Position numbers and translations under genes: made by a program. A DNA stretch of 64,000 nucleotides, from contig NC_060246.1 of the NCBI RefSeq assembly GCF_921293095.1, forward strand, positions 113,936,941-114,000,940. Direction: 5' to 3'. The DNA comes from Ischnura elegans (lineage: Eukaryota; Arthropoda; Insecta; Odonata; Coenagrionidae). This document shows, one piece after another, positions 10,605 to 22,625 of this stretch. The notes beneath the pieces were generated by a model, which worked only from the letters and a program-made list of their open reading frames with translations, ran no database searches and was not told where the DNA came from. How positions within the stretch are numbered: position 1 is the stretch's first letter; every line of letters starts with the position of its first letter.

Positions 10605-11639
10605 CAGGTGTTACTGCTGATAGTTTTGGAAGCTTGCGTGGTTTCCGTCCAGAGTTCACACAGCCAAAGTAATGAGTCATGGCTTCATTTTTGATTGAAC
10701 TATGTTGCAAAGCGCATGCTAAGCCACTTAACGACCACTCACTCACTTATACAAATGCTTGGGGTGAACGAGACGAGATACGACAAATATTCTTATGAAG
10801 AAAGACCCCCCCTGAAATTGTCTGAAACCCCAGGAAAAATTATGAAAACACTAAATTTCCAATTATTTATCTGTCTATTCATTTAAAATTGAGAATGGGG
10901 TTTAGTTCAAAAAATGGCCACCGAATTGAAATGGCAGCGCTGCGATCAGGAAAAAGAATAATATAAAATAATAACAAAAAGTTCGTTTATGTAAACTAAA
11001 TCATCAAAGTGGAACGGTAGAAATGGAAATGAAGAGGGAGGAGCTTAAACATAAGGTAAGAAAATTACAATAATTTTTTGAAAAGTCAAATTGTTCATGG
11101 CTTGTTTCCATATAAACGAAAATTTGTTTACAACAACGCGTATTAAAGATTGCTTGATTTTTCAGAGAGAATTGAATTTAAAAGTTCAATTGAACTGATA
11201 TTTGTCTACAAGAAACTGAGGAGAAATAGACAAAGGAAAAGTGGAGAGTAATAAGAAAGAGATGTAACGAAAAGAGGAGAAAGATAAGGTAAGAAATTTA
11301 TTTGCTGTTGCACTCACTTAAAGATCGATATCCTCATAACAACGTTTTTGTAAGGAACTCAATTGAAAGAATACAAATAGAAATCATATTCTATGAGCCT
11401 GAGAAAGCCTCTAATTTAACTATCGTTGATTTAAATTCGTAATTTCTTTACGTAATGGTATCTGTGTTTCGTAGTTTCATTACATTATGATGTAAATTAA
11501 AAAGTGAGAGTCGTAATGTAAAAGATAAGGTAAGAAATTTGTGTAGTGTTATAGTGAACGCCAAACGATTTTCATTGCAAATTAAGGAAATATGTTTGGG
11601 ACTGTCAGGCCGATAGAAAATTTATTTCAATCTTTATAG
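10605..11639. other. No gene recognised; three spaced splice-donor-like motifs
   Basis: The sequence ATAAGGTAAGAAA recurs near 11050, 11285 and 11525, about 235-240 bp apart, each after a purine-rich stretch. A TTTTTCAG acceptor precedes the second. This could be a degenerate tandem repeat or decayed repeated exons; the frames contain stops. Confidence 0.35.
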
Positions 11640-12680
11640 TGCTAATAACTGACCCGGCAAACGTTTTGCGATATAAATTATTTCAAGTGAATATTTTGAT
11701 TCAAGCATTTCAAATATTTTTATTTTTATTCAAGCATTGTGTGTGTATATAGAGAAACCTAAACTTACGTGAGTGAGAGAAAGCTTATTGAACTTTTTAA
11801 CGACTATAACGAAGGATTTATTTTGAGACTACACTTACAAAGAGATTTCCATCAACATAAACAATACTGACGGTCGTCAAGGGGGCAGTAAGCCAAAAAC
11901 GCTAAAATTTCAGCATTTATATGATTTATTTTTCAAATTTTACCGTAAATGACGTGGAAAACGAAGTTCAAATGCAAGAATAAGAATGTGTATTTATTTT
12001 TTTCCAATGGTATATGTTTCAAATACATGAGACCGTTATCACTAATTAAAATATTCAAAAGAAAAATGGTCTGCAGACTTTAATAACGAACTAAACATTT
12101 ACTTCTTCAAATACATATGTGTGGCCATTATCACTAATTAAAACATGCAAAAGAAAAAAGGCCTGCAGTCATTAATAACGAACTTAACATGTATTTACTA
12201 TGAAAGTGATTCAGGGCCCAATCCTGGGCCTCATAGGCTCTGCGGAATAATGAAAAAATGTTACACCCTATTCTCAAACCTACTGAATATACACACAATT
12301 TTATAGGAATCAGTCGAGCCGTTTCGGAGGAGTTAGGCTACAAAAACTGTGACACGAGAATTCTACATATTAGATAGATATACGTTTTATCATAAAATAT
12401 TACTTTTATGTTTTAATTTTTATTTAAAACTATCGTTTTACCAGTAACAGAAGAACTAATGCTTATTTTTAATCAAACTATTTTATTTTGATAATCTCTT
12501 TTGTTCCTTAAAGAAACGTTTTTTTCGCTAAAAATTATTTTTATATTATATTTACGTACTACGCACACATTTTACCAATGAGAGTGTAGCTATTGCCTAT
12601 TTTTAACCTAGTCTTTTTATTTAGCTTATATTCTGTGCCTTATACTAAATCCGTGTTCTCATTTCTGTTGCAGCATTATT
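11640..12680 (+). mobile_element. Probable 5' non-coding part of the Helitron
   Basis: It contains ACCCGGCAAACGTTTTGCGA near 11651 and GAGCCGTTTCGGAGGAGTT near 12316. I associate such sequences with the non-coding parts of arthropod Helitron-like elements, though this is recollection rather than proof. It lies directly upstream of the Helitron coding remnant on the same strand. The real 5' terminus was not found. Confidence 0.4.
12020..12210. repeat. Tandem duplication, about 98-bp unit, two copies
   Basis: CAAATACAT...TTATCACTAATTAAAA...TGCAG...TTAATAACGAACT occurs at 12020 and again at 12118 with several substitutions. Confidence 0.8.
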
Positions 12681-13440
12681 ATGTCTTAGTCGGAATCTTC
12701 CGTCGTTTCCCTTACTGTCCTACATCACAGTGATAGTGATTCTGATGTGCAAGAGCGTCCCACTTTGACTTCTACGGTTGGTATGTCTTCCTTGCACGAC
12801 ACAAGCGAGGACAGTACTGCTTTGCCAGCCAGCAGCGGGGTTGGGAGGCCGACGAAACGCAAACGGGGAAGACCCAAGGTGCTCGAATCCACTCGCAACG
12901 AGTAGGCCGTGGCTGCTTGCAAACGCTTTGCTCAGGCCAACCCAGACATCAACCGTGCTGCCGTTCAACGTTATGCTCAGGATAACCCCGAGGTGAACCG
13001 TTGGGCTCTTCGTCACTACGCCCAGACTCATGCTGAGGAAAGGCGGGAACAGTTACCTCGGAACACGATAAAGTGCGGCACCTGCCTCACCCTCTACGGC
13101 GTGCAACGCTCATTGTAGAGTACTCTGTAGAGGACCTAGGAAAAATTAAGACATATCGCCTAAAACCCCATCCTTAATGTCACCTGAATGCTTTAGATTC
13201 ACAAACTGTGGAACTCGCCTCTTCCATGAAGAGAAGGGTCGTAAGAAGTGGTGTTGTGGTGGAAGGGCCTACAACGTCCTCATTCCGCTTCCTGCCCTTG
13301 ATGCCCAATTTTACGCGGATCCACAATTTCTTCAAAGACCTAGGCGATACAATGACGCCTTTGCTTTTTCCGCCATTGTTATTCCACAGGTATTTTAACA
13401 CCCACACCACGGTCTGACTTTCATCAAAATTCAAGGCAAA

Positions 13441-13932
13441 ATGTACCACAAAGTGTACAACAATAACTGGCGAGGGCGTTATCCCATCCACAGCGCCATG
13501 TACATTGACGATGGTGGTGAGCGCGATCGTCATCAGTTGATGAGAGAGCAACAACTGGACCACACTCTAGCTGTTTCCATGAGAACATACTTGGAAGAAC
13601 ATAATCCTCTCTTGGCTCATTACCGGCAACTTAGGATGATTGAAGCAGAGAATGCACGTATTTTCTTTGAGCCCACCACAAGGCAGGTACATGGTGCTCA
13701 GTTTGAGCAACCCATTTCCAGGGAGGTAGCTGTAATCCTTGCTACTGAGAGCACTCCCTACAATCATCGCCAGATAACAATATGGAAAAACAGGGAGGAT
13801 TCACACCCGAAGAATGTATCCATCCTTCATCCCTTGTATGAGCCATTGCAATATCCCCTTTTGTACCCTCACGTAACCCCTGGCTGCTGTTCAGAGCGCC
13901 GTAACTCCAACGCGGTTCATTGTCTCGTCTAG
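13441..13932 (+). pseudogene. Helitron N-terminal domain segment
   Basis: An open stretch of 163 codons with MYHKVYNNNWRGRYPIHSAM and HNPLLAHYRQLRMI matches the region that precedes the Rep domain in Helitron proteins, where such sequences read like K-x-Y-H-R-V and H-N-x-L-v-x-x-Y-R-x-a. It ends in a TAG. The next recognisable piece (RLSYTWLVDMYARIEEN at about 13978) resumes in another frame, so the break is internal decay. Confidence 0.85.
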
Positions 13933-14398
13933 AGTACACGCGCTGTCTCCTCTTGTCTGAGCCACGCTTCTCCTAGCTCGGCAGGCTATCATACACATGG
14001 CTCGTGGACATGTACGCACGGATAGAAGAGAACAATTTTCAATTTCATCTTGCAGGGCATAGAAAGGTAGAGGTACTCGGGGGCGCTCCTCTTGAAGAAT
14101 TGTCCGCAATCAGGGTTATATGGGTGGTACCGGTAGAGGTGCTGGGCGAGGCCTTCCCTCAGGGAAGGAAGTGAGACCTGGTGTGGTCTATCGCGAGAGT
14201 AGCTGAAGCCGCGGCACTCCATTCCCCAACGAGGAGCTAGGTCAAGGTAGCGATCCGGGTGTCGTAAACCACACTCCGGCCGCCATTTGGAACGATGAAA
14301 CCATACATGGAGAGGGAGGTGTTGTTCCTAGCCGAATTTATCTATCGCAGTCTTTTACTGGAAGTCCTCGCTTGTAAAAATCCAAATATTACGAAGCC

Positions 14399-15007
14399 AT
14401 GGCAATCGTCGGGCGGCTAGGCTCTCCAACCTTCCTTTTAATTATGACAGCAAATGCTCAGTGGCCAGAAGTGAAACAATTGACGCATCCGAACAACCCT
14501 AGTGGGGAGCCTATGGTCATCGGCAATGTTTTCCACCTCAACTCCCAGGAGGTCCTGCGTGATATTCGTAGTGGAGCGTTCTTCGGAAAACTAGGATACA
14601 TAATTCTTGTAATTGAATTTCAGAAACGCGGGTTGCCGCACTTTCATTGCGTGTTTCGCATTCAGGGAGGTGGTCCCCGCCAAACTGCGGATATAAACAG
14701 GGTTATCCGCACCGGCATCCCCACTGCAGAGGAAGACGGCGGTAGACACAAGGAGAAAGTGCTTCGCCACAGGATTCATGGCCCCTGTGGACCTCCTAAC
14801 AGAACGAATCTGCCATGTTGGGACAGTCAGACTAGGAAATGTACCAAGTTTTTCCCCAAACTTCACGTAGATATCACATTTGTTGATGACACAGGATTCG
14901 TACATTACAAGAGGGACAGCTCTAATACCACAGCTATCCAGTATCGTGGCCGAGATGTGCAGATAAGTGACTGCGACGATGTACCATACACAATGCTGAG
15001 GCCCTGA
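14399..15007 (+). pseudogene. Helitron Rep (HUH nuclease) segment
   Basis: This 202-codon stretch starts in the conserved A-M-A-I-V region and contains TANAQWPEV. Its FQKRGLPHFHCVF carries the HUH metal-binding pair (H-x-H), and an H-G-P-C-G motif follows. Downstream, outside this frame, RKVVKYLLKHISKG corresponds to the two-tyrosine motif (normally K-Y-x-x-K-Y). The first Tyr is present but the second is His. This nuclease normally cuts and joins single-stranded DNA during rolling-circle transposition. Loss of the second Tyr plus the stops make activity very unlikely. Confidence 0.88.
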
Positions 15008-15945
15008 AGAATTCCGACTGCCACATTAATTTGGAACTTATCTCTACACGCAAAGTTGTCAAATATTTATTAAAACATATAAGCAAAGGTAATCCTTAGT
15101 CACGCAATGCTGTAGTGGATGACGGTAACGAAGTTGACCAATATCTAATACAGCGGTACATTAGCTCTAGCGATGCTGCCTGGCGGATTCTCGAATTTCC
15201 TCTGATCAGCCGAGAACCCACGGTACATATGCTTCCAGTCTTAGAAAACAGGCAGTTTGTGACGTACCGTCCTGGTCAAGAAAGTCAAGCTCTCGACAAC
15301 TCTTCGTCGAAACTCTTACTGTACTTGAATTAGCCACTTCTTTGTGAATTTGACGAACTCACCTATACTGCGTTTTATGAAAAATACAGTATCATGAATA
15401 ACATTCCTCCCAACTCACAACAACCGATTATTCCTCACCTGGACGGTCGTCATTTTGTAAGGCGCCGCCAAGAGTCAGAAAAAGACCCTGTAAATTCGCG
15501 CCTTCACTGGGTTGGCCCCAATCAATGATAGCTATACTAATTCCGTATTCTTATCTCATGGTTCCACTGCCGTAGTTTCCAGATTTGAAAAATATGGGCG
15601 GTGAAAGATGTGCCTCCTTTCAAGAAGCTGCTCGCTGCCTTGGCCTCGTCAACGATGAACACGAACATCATTGCGCTCTAACGGAGGCAATGGTCTTCAT
15701 GACAGGAACCAAGCTGTGTTCCTTCTTCGTGCTTTTGTACAATATCGGCGCTCCTGGAGCCATTCTATGGCCCCAGTTTAAAGACTCCCTCTGTGAAGAT
15801 TTCCTTGAACATTTCCTTCGAAATCCCAAGCTGGCCTACAGGCAAGGTTTGCTACAAATCGACCGAGGTCTTCGTCGTCATGGATATCGCTTGACCGATC
15901 ACGGCCTACCTGAACTGGAAGACGACTCCACGGAGCTTGCTCGCG

Positions 15946-18420
15946 AATATTACCCTCGTATCAGCCCATGCCCCAATGAAAGTCAAAGACGAACTTAAGG
16001 ACCAACTTTATGACGGATTAGATAGACTCCTATTAAGGACACAAAATCGTGATATGATTATAATAGCTGGGGACTTTAATGCACAAATAGGGCAGGATTC
16101 TGACAGCTCCAAAAAAGCTCACTGCATCAGACTAGCAATAAAATTGGCGTTCTCTTTTAACAATTTGCCTCAAGAAATGACTTGGTAATTAGGAGTACCT
16201 GTTTATCACACAAAAGAATCCATCTGGGCAAATGGACAGCCCCGGGTTCAGGAATAGTCACGCAGATAGACCATGTTCTAAAGGCAGACATTCATCATCA
16301 TTCATATATTTACTCAACTGCAGAGGGCCAAATTGTGACTCTCATCACTTTCTAATTAAAGCCACAGTGAGGCAAAGGGTAGTCGCTTAAAAAAGGACAA
16401 ACGCCAAGAACGAAAAAGTGGAGGCTAGATTCATTGAAAGACAAAGAAGGAGTAACCCAGTTTCAAAATTAAATGAAGATAAACATGGCCAAGGTCAAAG
16501 ATTCTATAGACGTGGAGGATTAGTGGAATCGAATCGAACACGCTATTAAGGAAACTGCAGATAAGGTACTAGGAGAGGAAAGACACGGAACAAAGATTGG
16601 TTCGATGAGGAATGTAAGATGCCTTTGGAAGAGAAAAATACTGCTTAGAAAAGGATGAATCAAAGATGAACCAGAAAAACCTGCAGTAAATACACGGAGC
16701 TAAGAAGGAATGCCGACAAGATAATTTAAAAAAAGAGGCAAATGTTAAAAATAAATATTGAAAAATTTGAGGAACATAATGAACAAAATGTAATGAGGTA
16801 ATGCTACATAGCGGTAAATAAAATATAACTGGATACATTCCCAGACCAGGAGGATGTAAAGATAAGGCTGGAAATATTTTAAACGAAGAAAAGAAAATGA
16901 TTGAGAGATCGGCCGAGCATTTCGAGGTACTCCACAACCAGGATGAGGGAAATGAGAATGAGAGTGATGATTTAGAGGGACAAGAATCAATAAATGAGGA
17001 TAACGAGGAAATGCCCTGCGAATCCTCTAGAGAGAAGGTGGAGAGACCCTCAGGAAAAAAATAAGAATAACCGCTCCCCTGGAGAACAGCATCGTAGCTG
17101 AACTGCTAAAATGTGGTGATGAAGAACTTTTAATGAAAATTCATGAGCTAATCACTACTATATGGCGGAATAAAGTAATGCCAGATAAATGAAAGACAGG
17201 TATAATATGCCCCATACATAAAAAAGGAGACAAGCTCTTGTACAGTAACTATAAAGTTATCCCGCTGCTGAATGTAGTATGCAAGACCCTGTCGGGAATG
17301 ATGAGCAAGAGGTTGGCTGTATTCGCGGAAAGGATACAAGGGAGATACATATGTATATCCCGGGCTAATAAGAGCACAGCAGACCAAGTTTTTACATTAA
17401 GACAAATGATGGAAAAGTTTTATGAGCACGAATTCGATACTTTTAACTCATCGACTTCCAACAGGAATTCGATAGCATAAACCGCAGGGAGCTCATGAAA
17501 ACACTGATCCAGCTAGAAATCCCACCAAAACTAGTCAAGTTCGTGGAAACCACATTGAGAGAAACAAGAGCATGAGTTAAAGTTCAGAATAGGATCAGTG
17601 CAGAGTTAAATGTCAATATTGGAGCTAAACAGGGCGATGGGCTGTCAGCTGTACGCTTCAATTTGGATCTCAACAAGGTAATAGAAGCCATAAATTCGAA
17701 AGGAAGGATATTTGAGAAGTCAAGTCAGATATGGGCATATCTACATCTACATAATACTCTGCAAGCCGCCTACAAGGCGTATAGCAGGGGGTGTTAGTAC
17801 ACTAGCCGTTTTCAAATAAAAATGAAAAAATAAAATTATGCGGATCATATTGAAATTGCAGTAAGAAGACTAGTAGACCTAAGCAAAATTATGTCATTTT
17901 GAAAAGGGAATGCAACAGAATAGGCCTTAAAATTAGTATTAAAAAAATAAGTACACGGTGATGTCAACAGTACAGATACCCGAAGAGAGACCCAAGACTT
18001 AAAAATTGATGGTGACACTTTTCAGGGTGTAAGCAGCTTTACTTACCTTGGAAAATTAATAACTAGTGACTAAACCTCAGGAGGTACATACGGGAACGAA
18101 TTGAGGCCGGAAATAAGGCTTTCTGTGCCAATTAAAATTTATTTAGGAATGGATTAATAAGTAGATCTCTGAAAATGAAGCTTTACATGACATTAGTACG
18201 GCCAATGGCGACATATTGCTCAGAGACCTCGACAATGACAGCATCGGATGAAGAAAGACTCAGAACCTTCGAAAGACCTTCGTGGAATATATGGCCCATC
18301 CTTTTATTTCTTATTCCGCGGGGTTTCACCGCAACGTATAAAAAATTACAGAGGACATGAAAAACCTTCAGGTGACAGAAGGAAAAATTTTAGAATATGA
18401 GGAGTCTTCATACTCTGAGT
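15946..18420 (+). pseudogene. Decayed RTE-like LINE (endonuclease plus RT)
   Basis: The endonuclease piece (15937-16130) reads NITLVSAHAPM then IIIAGDFNAQIG, the G-D-F-N metal-site motif. The RT part (17060-17480) has CPIHKKGDKLLYSNYKVIPL, VCKTLSGMMSKRL, a Q-G-R-Y-I-C-I-S-R-A-N-K-S-T finger region and TLRQMMEKFYEHEFDTFN. The C-terminal part (18000-18340) has SSFTYLGKLI and KLYMTLVRPMATYCSET. The arrangement matches RTE-type retrotransposons. It is full of stops. Its 5' end abuts the Helitron remnant near 15940, and a LINE tail is inserted at 17738. Confidence 0.85.
17738..17830 (-). mobile_element. Extremely 5'-truncated LINE 3'-end insertion
   Basis: CATCTACATCTACATAATA followed by the family hairpin (17757-17789) marks the 3' terminus of a LINE-A/B-type element on the minus strand, with almost nothing upstream. 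It interrupts the RTE-like RT relic. In this copy the inner hairpin stem is CGCC/GGCG rather than CACC/GGTG. Confidence 0.8.
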
Positions 18421-19064
18421 TATAATAGGAGTTTGAGCCTTTTATTTTGAGCCATTGGCAATTACACTATTTCTTTATGGTATTTTTTGTACTTTAACGC
18501 TTCAGTAACCAAATTTTCAGGTTAAAATACCCTATTTCCATCGTCATGTACTCTTTGCACTGCTACTTTATAGCTTTGATGTTGTTATCAATGGAATAAA
18601 TGGAATCTTTCCCTTGATATTCCCGTAGAAAAAAATTATTCGCTTTGCCCCTGGCCATCCCGTTCCCATTATGTTCCCCACATCACTTTAAATGTTTTTT
18701 ATTTTCATCGTCTTCCTATGCAATATTGAAGACGTAATCGTCCTATGCATGTTAAATTGCATCTTTAAAATACATACTATGCAAAAATTTTCGTGAACCT
18801 AGCTATACTTTAGACTGCAGCAATTTTTGGCCAGCTTTTTTCGATTTACGCCCACAGTGTGCCGGGATAATTCATTTGGGCGGAAAGCTATTAAAAGTAG
18901 CTCTACCGAGTATCGCTAGCATTTTGCATCCAAAGTATTCTAAAACCCCCCCGACTATTTCTGCAAAGAAATAAGTCAGTTAACACCAGCGGTGTTTCAC
19001 GACTTGATGATGCTCAAAATACGTCGAATGATTTACTTCTCTTGATACTTTGCCACATTACTTC
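18421..19064. other. No gene recognised
   Basis: AT-rich DNA between the RTE relic and the tandem repeat block; no supported feature. Confidence 0.4.
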
Positions 19065-20258
19065 GTATCAAATATTACTCTATGAAATGGGAGAAATTTA
19101 CAACTTCTACCCTCGGTTGCATATGCTGAGAGATTTGATAAAAACACAGCTTACCTAATCGGTAATTTCGATGTGAATCCAAAAGCGAAAAATCCTTCGA
19201 TGGCCTAAATCGTACAGGGTTGTGACGACTCTAACTGGTGGCGGGGATGATAGTAAAATTCAGTCCTCCGACAGAAGATAAAGCGCAGCTTGGGACGTTC
19301 GCCACACCACAGCGGCATGAACGTAATTCGTGGCTGGAGTCCGAGCGGTCCGGTGACATTGACTGCAAAAGCAAACTGTATACCGATGAATGTGCATGAA
19401 TGGTAACAGTGCACTGTGAATTTTGAGCTGGGCTTAACAAAATATTGTCCTCCGATGAGAGAGATTTTTCACTCGATAACAGAGAATTTTGACTCGATAG
19501 CAGAGAGTTTTGACTGGAGCATGATAAAACCTCCTCCTCCAACCGTGAATTTTGAGTGGGTCCTGAATACTTCTTTCTCCCCCTTCGCCCGAAGCAGGCA
19601 CTACCTGCAATCGGAGGAGAGAAGTTAAGATCGGATATCAAGAGAAAAGCATAAATATATACAATTTCTTATTTAATTATCAAATATTAATCTATGAAAT
19701 GGGAGAAAAATACAACTTCTACCATCGGTTGCAAATGCGGAGAGATTTGATAAAAACGCAGCTTACCTAATCGGTAATTTCGATGTGAATCCAAAAGCGA
19801 AAAATCCTTCGGTGGCCTAAATCATACAGCGTTGTGACTACTCTAACTGGTGGCGGGGGTGTTTGGAGAATTCTTAAAGTTTCTTCGTCAGGAGGGCTGG
19901 GGGGACCTTGTAAACTGTATAGCGATGAATGTGAATGAATGGTATCAGCGTACTGTGAATTTTGAGCGGGGCTTAACAAAATATTCTCCTCCGATAACAG
20001 AGAATTTTGATTGGGGCATAATAAAACCTTCTCCACCTCCAACGTTGAATTTCCATTGGGGCAAGATAAAACCTTCTCCTCCTCCAACTTTAATTTTGAG
20101 CGGTTCCTTTATCCTTCTTCTCCTCCAACGTTGAATTTTGAGCGGGTCCCTAATCCTTCTTCCTCGCCCTTCGCCCGAAGTACGCACTACCTGCAATGGG
20201 AAGAGAGAAGTTAAGATCGGATATCAGGAGAAAAGCATAAATATATTCAATTTCTAGC
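19065..20258. repeat. Tandem duplication of a roughly 612-bp complex unit
   Basis: Copy 1 (19065-19676) and copy 2 (19677-20258) share the same start (GAAATGGGAGAAA at 19084 and 19696) and the same end (AGAAAAGCATAAATATAT). The middle differs. Copy 1 holds a segment at 19247-19365 that in copy 2 is replaced by other sequence but reappears at 20390-20506. The long frames here on both strands come from the repeats and show no recognisable domain. Confidence 0.85.
19957..20158. repeat. 45-bp minisatellite inside the complex repeat
   Basis: Units of exactly 45 bp start GAATTTTGAGCGGGG, GAATTTTGATTGGGG and GAATTTCCATTGGGG, followed by shorter, decayed units, with a shared CTTCTCCNCCTCCAACGTT block. 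Because 45 is a multiple of three, the minus strand reads as 15-residue repeats (KFNVGGGEGFIMPQS type). No start or conserved domain supports a protein. Confidence 0.85.
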
Positions 20259-20374
20259 GTGACATTCTTTCTGCGTCGAACATTAACTTCCTGCCCCCCT
20301 TCTCGCACCCGCGGTGGCGAATGCCGTGAGCGGCAGGAAGTGAATTCGTGGATTGGAGTCGCAGTGGTCCGCTC

Positions 20375-20510
20375 GCATTGAATGGAATAATAAAATTCAG
20401 TCCTCCGACAGAAGATAAGTCGAAGCCTGGGACGTTCGCAACACCACAGCGGCATGAACGTAATTCGTGGCTGGAGTCTGAGTGGTCCGGTGACATCGAA
20501 TGCAAACAAA
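20375..20510. repeat. Third, partial copy of the complex repeat
   Basis: TTCAGTCCTCCGACAGAAGAT through GTGGTCCGGTGACAT matches 19247-19365 of copy 1 with few changes. Confidence 0.85.
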
Positions 20511-21609
20511 AAATTCTCGCCCATAAGTGGACGCCGTATTTCGCGTAGATTTGAGCTCGCAAGACACGATGCATGCTTAAATCCCGTAATTTGTGTTCAA
20601 CGGAGAATCTCGGCACGCATATTTTGAGTGGACATAGTCCCAGTGCTGTAGCTAGACCTTGCGTAGAGCAGCGGGCAGAAAACATGGAAAACGGTCAAAA
20701 AAGAGCCTGCCCACAAAACGGGAGACAAACAGTGACAACCCACGAGTAATTCCTGCCTCCCCGCTGAAGTGGTTCAACTTTGCAAACTCTAGCAAGGCAG
20801 AGCACGGAACTTGCCTACAACAATAATTTCATGCCCCCAATAAACCCTGGCCATTTCTCGCTTTTGGCCCACGATTCTCGCTATTGGGCCACGACAAAGC
20901 CGCAAGATAGCAAACTACCATTTTATGTAAATATAACCACATAAAAAATAAATATCGGATAAGATCAGGATATTTAGAAAATAAATTGAAGTGGAAGTAG
21001 TAGATCAAGTTACCTAAATACCCTGTTAGCCCAAATTTAGCTTTTAAACAAACTCGGATTCTATTCATGAAAGGAAAAATATTTTTTTTATCGTAAAGGA
21101 AGTGTTTATTTTGAATCCACCATCCTAACCATTTTGTTAGGTCAATTGAATTGAAGCACAATACTCGCAGTATTGTTTTCCATTCAAAACTTTTGGTCTT
21201 CGTAAAAAGGATTTCGTTGCCTCGCCGTTTTAGTATTCTGTTTCATTTATCTAAATGCAAAAGCAAGCTATATGACGGAAGATGGGAGGCATATGAGCAC
21301 AGTGTTACCTTAAAGGGCGGAAATTTCGTGGCGACTATATTAAAAAGATATCCTAAGCCTGTTTCTTTGCGATGACCATAATTTCATTCTATTAATGTCA
21401 TTGACTTATTTCTGTTCTGAGCACAAAAACATCACGATGTTAAGAGTTTTAATTTTTTTCCAACTTATTAATGGCATAATATTAAGACCCTCTGAAAATC
21501 TGAAACCTCCAAGACATTGCCAACGAGCCATCTTTGACATGAGTGAGTGTTTTGTACTTCAAAATATGATAACTTCTACATAGAGAAAACAGGTGCATTT
21601 CTCTTATTA
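20511..21609. other. No gene recognised
   Basis: Short frames only, no recognised domain or repeat. Confidence 0.4.
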
Positions 21610-21935
21610 ACAGATTTAATGCATGGAAATTGATACTCACACTTTGCTCCCATATTGCCGTGAAATCAAGTAAATACAGGTAGGTACCGTATGTCTGGTC
21701 TAGTACAGCTTCTAACAGCATTTTGCTTTACAGCACAACAATTAATAAAAACCTGCTCAATACACACAAATTTAATGTATAGAAATTGATACTCACAGGT
21801 TGCTCCCATGTTACTGTGAAGTCAAGTAAATTCCGGTTCTCTCTGCTTAATCAGGCTCTTTCAATTGAAGTCCGGTTTTTACATCGTCCCGTATTTAGCT
21901 TTAGAGCACAACAATTAATAAAAACCTGCTCAGTG
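21610..21935. repeat. Tandem duplication, about 156-173-bp unit
   Basis: TTTAAT-G/A-TAGAAATTGATACTCACA occurs at 21615 and 21771. GCACAACAATTAATAAAAAC occurs at 21733 and 21906. The second copy is expanded relative to the first. Confidence 0.8.
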
Positions 21936-22374
21936 CACTCTCGCGACTGTTGCCAGGGAATTCACATTCGTCTACTCGATACCATGAAAAGTGAGAATTT
22001 CGTAATAAAAACACCATGAAATGTGAGAATTTCAAATTTTATAAAATTTAATAATGTGTTATTGTTCTAGATATTTATTGAATTTTCTCCTTGTAACTTC
22101 ACTGAATTCTAAAAAACGTCTAAAATAAACTTTTCGAATAACCCTTTAAAGAAAGCATCATCAGGTTCTCTTTTATTTTGTGACAGATTTATTTTATTTA
22201 TATAATATTTTTTACTCTTGAGTATGTTAAAAAATATGGTAACTAATGAAAACGCAGAATCTTATAATTGCCAAAAAACTTAGGTGATAGTAATCTAAGT
22301 TTTTTCAATATACCTTTCTTATACGTTTCACGATAGACGCGAGCGTTGTGGGGCCCCCTAAGCTCGGTGCCCTC
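21936..22374. other. No gene recognised
   Basis: AT-rich. A minus-strand CCTGATGATGC stretch near 22150-22165, followed by CGAAAAG, recalls repeat ends of some elements but is not diagnostic. Confidence 0.3.
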
Positions 22375-22625
22375 GGTTATAGCCGACCCGCCGACCTGGC
22401 CAGACCGCCCCTGGCTTGCAGTAGCCGTACCATAAACGCTCACCTCCCATTCTCCAAGCTTCGGAATTGTCGTCCGCGCTGAATGCAGTGCGATGTCTCC
22501 ATTGCACAAACGATCAGCAATTGCCCACCGAATCAAATCCGCCCATCTGGCCAGACTGGCCCATCTAGGAACCCAACAAGACGAGTGCGCTCAGCTGGCA
22601 GTAGCCGGAGCATAAATGCGCTCCT
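22375..22625. repeat. Left arm of an inverted repeat flanking a nested LINE block
   Basis: The segment around CAAGACGAGTGCGCTCAGCT, CATTGCACAAACGATCAGCA and GTCCGCGCTGAATGCAGTG recurs in reverse complement at 27655-27795. The arm also carries an internal partial duplication (CTGGCCAGA...GCAGTAGCCG...CATAAA occurs twice). Confidence 0.8.

Larger units (their letters stand above)
12681..15945 (+). pseudogene. Decayed Helitron Rep protein gene, helicase part missing
   Basis: Consecutive plus-strand segments give a Helitron protein in order. First comes an acidic/serine start with an AT-hook (KRKRGRPK, about 12860). Next are short repeats of the QANPDINR/QDNPEVNR type (12909-13060), then a zinc-finger-like stretch ending KKWCCGG (13177-13398) and the N-terminal Helitron domain (13441-13932). 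The Rep domain with the HUH motif (14399-15007) and its C-terminal part (15020-15950) follow. Helitron proteins continue into a Pif1-type helicase, but here the sequence passes into an RTE-like LINE near 15940. Several stops and frameshifts make it dead. Confidence 0.88.

Noticed and set aside
19231..20196. Long minus-strand Ser/Leu- or Gly-rich frames
   Set aside because: They follow the 45-bp and 612-bp repeats, exist in several frames and show no domain or start signal.
22130..22175. CTGATGA...CGAAA on the minus strand as a hammerhead core
   Set aside because: The spacing and helices do not form a convincing three-stem ribozyme.
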